Below, piece after piece: positions 1-5,123 of a stretch of 5,123 nt of DNA (positions are counted from its first letter, which is position 1; every line of letters begins with the position of its first letter). Source of the DNA: an uncultured Planctomycetaceae bacterium (lineage in GTDB: Bacteria > Planctomycetota > Planctomycetia > Pirellulales > Lacipirellulaceae). The translations under genes and the position numbers were made by a program. Location of the stretch: the NCBI GenBank assembly GCA_937860165.1, contig CALMBE010000270.1:1-5123 (forward strand). Direction: 5' to 3'. The notes beneath the pieces are model-generated. The model was not told where the DNA came from, made no database searches, and saw only the letters and a program-made list of their open reading frames with translations.

Positions 1-789
1 GATGGGGGGCAAATCGAGTGCGTACTCCTCCGCGATACCATTCGCCGCACGATCTGCATCAGCACCCAAGTGGGCTGCGGGATGGGTTGTGTGTTTTGTG
101 CCAGCGGACTTGATGGTGTCGATCGCAATCTCACCACAGGCGAAATTCTCGAACAAATGCTGCGACTCCAAATGCTCCTCGAACCCCAAGAACGCCTGAG
201 CCATATCGTGGTCATGGGCATGGGCGAACCGCTGGCGAATCTCGATGCCCTCTTGCCAGCCCTGGCCCAGGCCCACCACTCGGATGCCCTCGACATCAGT
301 GCCCGGCGGATCACCATTTCCACCGTCGGGCTCCCGAAACCGCTCGAACGACTCGCCGAGCACGAAACCCACTACCGTTTGGCGATCTCGCTCCACGCCC
401 CCAACGATGAGCTTCGCAATCAGTTGGTCCCCGTCAACGAAAAAATCGGCCTCGCGGCGATTCTGGCCGCTGCCGAAAAATACTTCGCCGCCTCGGGCCG
501 CCGCATGACATTTGAATACGTGCTGCTGGCCGACATCAACGACGGGCCCCACCACGCCCGCGAACTGGGGCAACTTTTAGCGGGCCGCGAGGCCTTGCTC
601 AACGTGATCCCCTACAACCCCGTGGCCGGCCTGCCGTACCGCACCCCCGACTCGCAAGCGCAGCTGCGATTCCGAGCGATCCTCGAAGACGCCGGCATTC
701 GCGTCCGCTTCCGCCACCGCAAAGGGGACCGCATCGACGCCGCCTGCGGCCAGTTGCGCCGCTCGCAACTCGCGATCCTCCCCACGTAA
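1..789 (+). CDS. rlmN: RlmN: dual-specificity 23S rRNA/tRNA adenine C2-methyltransferase, 5'-truncated by window edge
   Basis: Radical-SAM enzyme that methylates C2 of A2503 in 23S rRNA, and in E. coli also A37 of some tRNAs; cytoplasmic. Frame 1 is open from the first base to the TAA at 787-789, giving 262 residues; family members are about 350-390, so the N-terminal accessory domain (roughly 90-120 residues) lies outside the window. Visible, in window residues: TICISTQVGC, with C19 matching the E. coli Cys118 position; the [4Fe-4S] cluster motif CGMGCVFC (C26, C30, C33); RNLTTGEI; the MGMGEPLANLD SAM-binding segment; ISTVGLPKPL; SLHAPNDELRNQLVPV; EYVLLADINDGPHHA; NVIPYNP; and C-terminal DAACGQL with C249, the position of the methyl-carrying Cys355 of E. 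coli. The ATG at 70 lies inside the cluster motif and cannot be the true start. The paralogue Cfr (C8 methylation) shares these cysteines, so RlmN is preferred on overall resemblance and expected ubiquity. All catalytic residues that can be seen are intact. Confidence 0.95.
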   Translation, partial: DGGQIECVLLRDTIRRTICISTQVGCGMGCVFCASGLDGVDRNLTTGEILEQMLRLQMLLEPQERLSHIVVMGMGEPLANLDALLPALAQAHHSDALDISARRITISTVGLPKPLERLAEHETHYRLAISLHAPNDELRNQLVPVNEKIGLAAILAAAEKYFAASGRRMTFEYVLLADINDGPHHARELGQLLAGREALLNVIPYNPVAGLPYRTPDSQAQLRFRAILEDAGIRVRFRHRKGDRIDAACGQLRRSQLAILPT

Positions 790-795
790 CGCCCC

Positions 796-825
796 CCCCA
801 GGCGAGGTCGCTTCAGCGTCCGGGG
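796..825 (+). terminator. possible weak hairpin terminator after rlmN
   Basis: Seven bases after the rlmN stop, CCCC (796-799), GG (801-802) and CG (803-804) can pair with GGGG (822-825), CC (820-821) and CG (817-818). A800 and T819 are bulged and the loop is about 12 nt. The stem is followed only by AAATTT, not a proper T-tract, so termination is plausible from position but not well supported. It could simply be GC-rich chance pairing. Confidence 0.25.
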
Positions 826-828
826 AAA

Positions 829-956
829 TTTGATGTGTGATGTGAAAGCGGTCAGTCGTAAGTCGTAAGTCGTAAGTAAATGGAATTTCCGCCGCTTGCG
901 GTTTAGCATTTTCCCAGTCCCACAGTCCCCCCTGACATCATCAATCACACATCAAA
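829..956. repeat. 12-bp perfect inverted repeat enclosing the heptamer tandem
   Basis: TTTGATGTGTGA at 829-840 is the exact reverse complement of TCACACATCAAA at 945-956, with 104 bp between them. A second related pair follows each arm: ATGTGAAA (840-847) and its complement TTTCACAT (959-966). The second pair is not nested in mirror order, so the two ends look like separate inverted copies of one short degenerate motif family rather than a simple transposon terminal repeat. No transposase or target duplication is visible. A small non-autonomous repeat element is one reading; chance is unlikely for a 12-mer at this distance. Confidence 0.6.
854..877 (+). repeat. short tandem repeat, AGTCGTA x3 plus partial copy
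   Basis: Three perfect consecutive copies of the 7-mer AGTCGTA occupy 854-860, 861-867 and 868-874, followed by a partial AGT (875-877). It lies inside the 829-956 inverted repeat. Heptanucleotide tandem repeats are known in the spacers of some bacteria such as cyanobacteria. Here the copy number could vary by slippage. No function is evident. Confidence 0.9.
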
Positions 957-970
957 CATTTCACATTTTC

Positions 971-1026
971 CCTCCGGGCGAGGGCACCACACCCATCTGT
1001 GTGGTCTGCTTACGGCTCGCCTGAGG
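971..1026. other. nested two-tier hairpin / possible structured RNA element
   Basis: The outer stem pairs CCTC (971-974) and GGGCGAG (976-982) with CTCGCCT (1016-1022) and GAGG (1023-1026): eleven pairs including one G-U, with C975 bulged. Inside it, ACCACAC (986-992) pairs perfectly with GTGTGGT (999-1005) around a 6-nt loop. No T-tract follows, so a rho-independent terminator is unlikely. It sits about 200 bp upstream of the 1227 start, so it could be part of a leader RNA, a protein-binding dyad or a REP-like repeat. No known riboswitch consensus is recognised. Confidence 0.45.
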
Positions 1027-1106
1027 TCCCCAGCCCCATTTTCTCTGCTAGCACCGAGCGCGAGTTCGTGTTGCCTGGGGACCCGTTTCCGGGGTAAGTT
1101 TTCCCA

Positions 1107-1152
1107 TTGCCGAGCGGGTTGGGTGTGGCAGGGTGGCCACCCCCGCGGGCAA
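1107..1152. other. GC-rich dyad with a 12-bp perfect palindrome at its centre
   Basis: GGGTGGCCACCC at 1131-1142 is a perfect 12-bp palindrome, immediately overlapped by CCCGCGGG (1142-1149), itself self-complementary. A wider imperfect stem can also form: TTGCC (1107-1111) with GGCAA (1148-1152), and GCGGG (1114-1118) with CCCGC (1142-1146). The palindrome lies 84 bp upstream of the ATG of the secreted cytochrome, a position suitable for an operator, but regulator identity and function are unknown. Confidence 0.4.
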
Positions 1153-1195
1153 CTGCGAGCCGTTCTGTCTTAAGTCCGCGAGCGGGAGTCGCAGT
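1152..1195. other. 7-bp inverted repeat in the leader before the 1227 start
   Basis: ACTGCGA (1152-1158) is the exact reverse complement of TCGCAGT (1189-1195), separated by 30 nt in which CCG (1160-1162) can pair with CGG (1183-1185). The right arm ends 31 nt before the ATG at 1227. If transcription starts upstream this would be a stem in the 5' leader. The pairing is modest and may be chance in GC-rich DNA. Confidence 0.3.
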
Positions 1196-1226
1196 ATTTT
1201 CTTCCTCAACGGATTGAGTAAGCGCC

Positions 1227-4200
1227 ATGAACAAGGTGATTCGCAGCCTGTCGTTGGTTGGCATCCTCGCCACGGGTTTTCAATTCAATAACTTGGTTCG
1301 CGGCGACGATCTCGTCGAAAACGTCACCCGCGAGCTCGGCGGTGCCGAGTGGATTTGGTCACCGGCCCACAAGCGGAACGAAGTCCCCCTGGGGGACTGC
1401 TATTTTCGCAAAACCTTTGAACTAGCGGACCCCGAGGTCGGCGAGCTCCAAATCACGGCCGATAACCAATTTGAAGTTTTCGTCAACGGCCAGCGAGTCG
1501 GTACCGGCAACGATTGGCGGCAGTTAAAGGTTTTCAATGTCACGACTCACTTGGTGCGAGGTACCAATAGCGTGGCCGTTCGGGTCTCCAATTCCGATCC
1601 CGGTTCGGCGGGGCTGGTCGGTCGCATCCTGGTCAAAGAAAAAAGCGGCACTTACGCCAATCACCCGACCGATGACTCTTGGAAAACTTCCGTTCGCAAC
1701 TACTCGCAGTGGTCCAGCACCCTGTTTCCCGACAGCGAGTGGGTTGCTGCCAAGAGCTATGGTCTGCTGGGGATCGCCCTCCCGTGGGGGAATGAAATCG
1801 TGGTCGCCGGGGTGGGGGCGCGATTCAAAATCGCCGAAGGCTTTGCTATCGAGCGCCTCATGCGCGACGAAGAGGTCGGTTCCTTGATCGCCATGGCCTT
1901 CGATTCCCGCGGCAATATCCTGGCCTCCCGCGAAGGGGGAAATCTGCTCTTCATCACCGACTCCGACGACAATGGCAATCCCGATTCCGTCAGCGTGTTC
2001 TCCGAGAAGCTGGTGAACGTGCAAGGGATTCTCCCCATGGGAACCCGGGTGTTTGCCATCGGCGATGGCCCCGCAGGGGTCGCCCTCTATCGCTTGCGAG
2101 ATGCCGACCACGATGGCGTCGCCGAGGAAGTCACCCCCCTGGTTCCGATCCGTGGCTCTCGGGGCGAACATGGGGCCCACGCCGTGCGGCTTGGACCCGA
2201 TGGTATGATTTATGTCATCGTCGGCGACCATGCTCGAGTCGGATCGCAGCCCCGTGCCCAAAGTCCTTACGCCCATCCCTACGAGGGAGATCTGGTGCAA
2301 CCCCGCTACGACGACCCTCGGGGTCATGCGGTCGGGATTCCCGCTCCCGGCGGAACCATTTTCCGCACCGATGCCGAGGGGACGTTCGTGGAACTGGTGG
2401 CCGGTGGCATTCGCAATTCTTATGACTTTGCCTTTAATCGTCGCGGTGAACTTTTTACTTATGACTCGGACATGGAATGGGACATGGGGGCCCCCTGGTA
2501 TCGCCCCACCCGGGTGAACCACATCACCGCCGGGGCGGAACTCGGCTGGCGGAGTGGTTGGGCGAAATGGCCCGAATATTATCTCGATAGTCTGCCTGCC
2601 GCAGTCCAGCTCGGAGCGGGCTCTCCCACGGGTGTCGAATTCTACGAGCACCAAAAATTCCCCGCGAAGTATCAAGGAGCCATGTTCGGCTGCGATTGGT
2701 CCACGGGGCACATTTATTGCGTTCGCCTCGATCCCGCCGGTGCCACTTACCGTGGCAAGACCGAAGCCTTCATCGCAGGCAAACCACTGAACGCCACCGA
2801 CATTGCCGTGGGTGATGAGGGTGCCCTCTATTTCTGCACCGGCGGTCGTGGAACCGACGGTGGAATCTATCGCGTGCGGTGGACCGGCGAGCTTCCCGCG
2901 ACGAACGACGATTCGCTCACCGGAATCGATCAAGCACTGCGGCAACCGCAACTCGATGCCGACTGGGCCCGCGCTAAAATTGCTACCGTGAAGGCCGACC
3001 TCGCTGAAAGTTGGGCCGCGACCGTCACGGCAGTGGCCCAAGACCCCCACCGCGACCTAGCTGACCGCTTGCGAGCCCTGGATCTGATGGTCTTCTTCGG
3101 ACCGGCCCCCACGGATTTGCTGTTGTTGGAACTTTCGCAGGACTCTTCCGGCGAAGTTCGTTCGCAAGCTGCCCGACTGATGTTTGCCAGCGGCAGCTCA
3201 TCCATCCACGAACGACTCGAAGCGCTGCTGACCGATGCGGAACCCGTGGTGCGGCGGTTGGCTTGCGAATCGTTGTTGCGACAGGGAATGCCCATTACGG
3301 CAGAATTATTGGTGAACCTATTGGCCGACAAGGATCGCTTTGTGGCCTTTGCAGCCCGCCGGGCCTTAGAAAAACAGCCCCCGCAAAGTTGGGCCCAGCT
3401 GGTTCTCGACCATTCCGACCTCAATGTCTTTTGTCGCGGAGCGGTCCCCCTCTTGGCCTGCAGCCGCGATCCGGGAGCGGCGCTGGCCATCTTGAATCGC
3501 TGTCAAAGCGTGCTTCATGAACCCGCTGCCGCGAAAAATTCCCAGCGACTCGACTTACTGCGGGTCGTGCAACTCGCGCTTGAATTGGGCAAGGTCCCAG
3601 CGGCAGAACTTCCCGAATTGGGCAACATCTTGCTAGCCAATTATCCGAGTGGCGATCCGCAATCGGACCGCGAGTTGGTGCGGCTCTTGGTCCATTTGCA
3701 AGTCCCTGGTTCTGCGGAAAGATTTGCTTCACAGCTCGCGCTCGGGTTGCCCTATGCCGAGAAACTGCACTTGGCTGCCTACGCCGCGCTGCTGCAACAA
3801 GGCTGGACGATCGACAGCAAGCTCGCGTTCATGCGGTTCTTTGAAGAAGCCCGCACGGTCCAGGCCGGGTACAGCGTGAGTGCTTACGTGGAAAACTTCG
3901 CCCGCGATTTCTTCACGAATTTTTCCCTCGCCGAAAGGCAACAAGTGCTGGCCTCGGGGGAGCGCTGGCCGGCGGCGTCGTTGTCGGTGCTGGCGAAACT
4001 ACCACCTCAACCACCAGCCGAACTCCTGGGAGTCTTGCGCACGCTCGATGGCCGCGTGCAGCCGCTCTGTTCCCAGGGCGATGCCTTTCGACGCCTCCGT
4101 GTGGGAATCATGGCGGTACTTGGTCGCAGCGGCGAAGCCGAGAGCTTGGTGTATCTCCGCGCCTTGTACACCAATTCTCCCGCAGATCGGGCGACAGTGG

Positions 4201-5045
4201 CCATGAGCCTCTCCCAGCAACCGGGTGGGGATAACTGGCCCTATTTGCTCGATGCTCTTAAGATCGTCGAAGGTCGGCCGGCCCAGGAAATCCTTAGTGC
4301 GCTCGCCAAAGTCCCCCAAAAGCCCCAAGAGGCAGCACATTTCCGTCAAGTCATCTTGCAAGGGCTGCGCGCGGGCGAACAAGGTGCCCCGGCGGCCTTG
4401 GCATTGCTGGACCATTGGGCGGGGCGAGCTCCCGTAGCGGAGTATCCCGCTTGGCAATCTCAATTGGCCCAATGGCAGCAGTGGTATTCCCAGACCTATC
4501 CGAACACGCCCCGCGCCGAGTTGCCGGTTGATTCGCCGGAAGACAAATGGAGCTACGAGGAACTGCTGACTTATCTCGAAAGCGCCGGAGCCCAGTCCGC
4601 TGATCCGGAGCAAGGGCGATTAGCCTTTGGCGAAGCCCAATGTGTGAAATGCCACCGCTATGAAAGCTTCGGAGAAACCCTGGGGCCAGACTTGACCACC
4701 GTTGCCCGCAGATTCCAACGCCGTGAGATCCTCGAATCGATCGTGTTTCCCTCGCACATCATCTCGGACCAATATGCGAGTCAGATCGTGATCGCCAATG
4801 GCAAGACGCATCAGGGACTCGTCGTACCCCGCGGCGAAGCAGGAGTGACTGTCCTGACTGCCGACGGAGAGAAAATCGAAATCGCCCGTGCCGAGATCGG
4901 GGAAATCAAACCGAGTACCACCTCGGCCATGCCCGCGGGCTTGCTCAACCGCCTGACACTCGAACAAGTGGGCCAACTGTTTGCCTTCCTGGAGGGCCAA
5001 CAGCTCTCGGATCTCGCCCAGCAACCCGAGCGACAGGTCAAGTGA
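1227..5045 (+). CDS. Exported PVC-type dehydrogenase-like protein: jelly roll, sugar-dehydrogenase-type propeller, HEAT repeats, C-terminal c-type heme domain
   Basis: Probable periplasmic redox protein of 1272 residues; substrate unknown. Start chosen because residues 1-26 form a Sec-type signal (K3, R6, hydrophobic core about 8-20); cleavage site unclear, no AxA. Residues about 37-175: beta-rich jelly-roll/galactose-binding-like domain (EWIWSP, FRKTFEL, FEVFVNGQRVG, GTNSVAVRV), resembling N-terminal modules of bacterial rhamnosidases. About 198-552: propeller of the Pirellula/Verrucomicrobium 'membrane-bound dehydrogenase' type, with acidic loops DSDDNGNPD (245-253) and DADHDGVAEE (292-301), EHGAHAVRLGPDG (314-326) and GGIRNSYDFAF (393-403). 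About 612-720: HEAT-like helices; 720-1110: further helical region without clear family. About 1125-1257: heme domain with CVKCH (C1139, C1142, H1143), GPDLTTVARR, and M1235 in SAMPAGLL as likely distal ligand. By family analogy the propeller may oxidise a sugar or similar compound and pass electrons to the heme; not shown. Standalone gene, 437 bp after rlmN. Some relatives may be enzymatically inactive binding proteins. Confidence 0.92.
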   Translation: MNKVIRSLSLVGILATGFQFNNLVRGDDLVENVTRELGGAEWIWSPAHKRNEVPLGDCYFRKTFELADPEVGELQITADNQFEVFVNGQRVGTGNDWRQLKVFNVTTHLVRGTNSVAVRVSNSDPGSAGLVGRILVKEKSGTYANHPTDDSWKTSVRNYSQWSSTLFPDSEWVAAKSYGLLGIALPWGNEIVVAGVGARFKIAEGFAIERLMRDEEVGSLIAMAFDSRGNILASREGGNLLFITDSDDNGNPDSVSVFSEKLVNVQGILPMGTRVFAIGDGPAGVALYRLRDADHDGVAEEVTPLVPIRGSRGEHGAHAVRLGPDGMIYVIVGDHARVGSQPRAQSPYAHPYEGDLVQPRYDDPRGHAVGIPAPGGTIFRTDAEGTFVELVAGGIRNSYDFAFNRRGELFTYDSDMEWDMGAPWYRPTRVNHITAGAELGWRSGWAKWPEYYLDSLPAAVQLGAGSPTGVEFYEHQKFPAKYQGAMFGCDWSTGHIYCVRLDPAGATYRGKTEAFIAGKPLNATDIAVGDEGALYFCTGGRGTDGGIYRVRWTGELPATNDDSLTGIDQALRQPQLDADWARAKIATVKADLAESWAATVTAVAQDPHRDLADRLRALDLMVFFGPAPTDLLLLELSQDSSGEVRSQAARLMFASGSSSIHERLEALLTDAEPVVRRLACESLLRQGMPITAELLVNLLADKDRFVAFAARRALEKQPPQSWAQLVLDHSDLNVFCRGAVPLLACSRDPGAALAILNRCQSVLHEPAAAKNSQRLDLLRVVQLALELGKVPAAELPELGNILLANYPSGDPQSDRELVRLLVHLQVPGSAERFASQLALGLPYAEKLHLAAYAALLQQGWTIDSKLAFMRFFEEARTVQAGYSVSAYVENFARDFFTNFSLAERQQVLASGERWPAASLSVLAKLPPQPPAELLGVLRTLDGRVQPLCSQGDAFRRLRVGIMAVLGRSGEAESLVYLRALYTNSPADRATVAMSLSQQPGGDNWPYLLDALKIVEGRPAQEILSALAKVPQKPQEAAHFRQVILQGLRAGEQGAPAALALLDHWAGRAPVAEYPAWQSQLAQWQQWYSQTYPNTPRAELPVDSPEDKWSYEELLTYLESAGAQSADPEQGRLAFGEAQCVKCHRYESFGETLGPDLTTVARRFQRREILESIVFPSHIISDQYASQIVIANGKTHQGLVVPRGEAGVTVLTADGEKIEIARAEIGEIKPSTTSAMPAGLLNRLTLEQVGQLFAFLEGQQLSDLAQQPERQVK

Positions 5046-5089
5046 CCGAGTGAGGGAATGGGCCAATCAGTTTTTCAGGATAAGGGTGC

Positions 5090-5121
5090 CATGGCCACGG
5101 CGGTATTCCGCTGTGGCCATG
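5090..5121 (+). terminator. strong hairpin, probable transcription terminator of the cytochrome gene (or palindromic repeat)
   Basis: Bases 5090-5103 pair with 5108-5121 to give a 14-bp stem with a single G-U pair (5099-5112) and a TATT loop. It starts 45 nt after the TGA. TT follows and then the window ends, so the diagnostic T-tract cannot be judged. Position and stem strength favour a rho-independent terminator. The near-perfect symmetry around CATGGCCAC also fits a dispersed palindromic (REP-like) repeat; the two are not exclusive. Confidence 0.6.
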
Positions 5122-5123
5122 TT

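Larger units (their letters stand above)
790..1226. other. 437-bp gene-free spacer rich in repeats and dyads
   Basis: No convincing coding sequence lies between the rlmN stop and the start of the large secreted protein. Open frames on the minus strand here are low-complexity, run into neighbouring genes antisense, and show no recognisable domain. The first part (829-970) is AT-richer and made of short repeats: an inverted repeat and a heptamer tandem. The second part (971-1195) is GC-rich with several dyads. I could not identify a convincing sigma-70 promoter; one for the downstream gene must lie here if it is transcribed on its own. No Shine-Dalgarno-like AGGAGG precedes the ATG at 1227, which is common in planctomycetes. 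Confidence 0.8.

Noticed and set aside
70..789. ATG at 70 as the rlmN start
   Set aside because: Starting there would delete the first two of the conserved cysteines (C19, C26), whereas the frame is open and conserved back to base 1; the true start is upstream of the window.
854..877. CRISPR array
   Set aside because: The repeats are 7 bp and directly adjacent, with no spacers and no cas genes.
577..948. 123-codon minus-strand frame spanning the heptamer repeat and the rlmN 3' end
   Set aside because: It is half antisense rlmN and half repeat DNA; the LLTTYDLRLT stretch is simply the translated AGTCGTA repeat. No domain or ribosome binding site.
829..956. Insertion sequence or complete transposon
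   Set aside because: Only 104 bp lie between the arms, with no transposase and no visible target-site duplication.
932..960. CTGACA - 17 bp - AACATT as a sigma-70 promoter
   Set aside because: The -10 matches only three of six consensus positions and the elements lie inside repeat DNA; no better than chance.
1010..1273. 87-codon minus-strand frame in the spacer
   Set aside because: Overlaps the signal-peptide coding start antisense, covers hairpin DNA, and has no recognisable protein features.
1524..3050. 508-codon open frame on the minus strand
   Set aside because: It lies wholly antisense to the strongly supported secreted protein, its translation shows no domain or realistic composition (rich in Gly, Ile, His, Arg), and long antisense frames are expected in GC-rich codon-biased genes.

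Overview
The window looks like a piece of a planctomycete chromosome, probably from the Pirellula/Blastopirellula/Rhodopirellula side of the phylum. The main reason is the large second gene. Its architecture of secreted beta-propeller, HEAT-type helical region and C-terminal single-heme CxxCH domain is the 'Pirellula/Verrucomicrobium-type' dehydrogenase/cytochrome family, which is greatly expanded in Planctomycetes and Verrucomicrobia. The GC-rich sequence, the lack of a clear Shine-Dalgarno site, and long intergenic DNA with short tandem and inverted repeats fit this. The lineage is inferred from family distribution, not from a marker gene.

Layout: (1) Positions 1-789 hold the 3' three quarters of rlmN, the radical-SAM 23S rRNA/tRNA adenine C2-methyltransferase, cut by the window edge but with all its catalytic cysteines visible. 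(2) Positions 790-1226 are a 437-bp gene-free stretch unusually rich in repeats and dyads: a possible hairpin just after rlmN, a 12-bp inverted repeat enclosing three copies of a 7-bp tandem repeat, a nested two-tier hairpin, a 12-bp perfect palindrome and two weaker dyads before the next start codon. (3) Positions 1227-5045 encode a 1272-residue exported protein: N-terminal signal, jelly-roll/galactose-binding-like domain, propeller related to soluble sugar dehydrogenases, HEAT and other helical repeats, and a C-terminal c-type heme domain. (4) Positions 5046-5123 hold a strong 14-bp hairpin that probably ends this transcript; any T-tract is largely cut off by the window edge.

The two genes have no obvious functional link. 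rlmN is housekeeping and the big protein is a periplasmic, probably redox-active protein of unknown substrate. The 437-bp gap argues against one operon. The most interesting points are: the retained dehydrogenase-like His and Arg-Asn positions in the propeller alongside apparent loss of the other PQQ-contacting basic residues; the fusion of a carbohydrate-type jelly roll to a propeller and a heme domain in one chain; and the structured, repeat-rich spacer. I see no CRISPR array, transposase, tRNA, rRNA or defence system.
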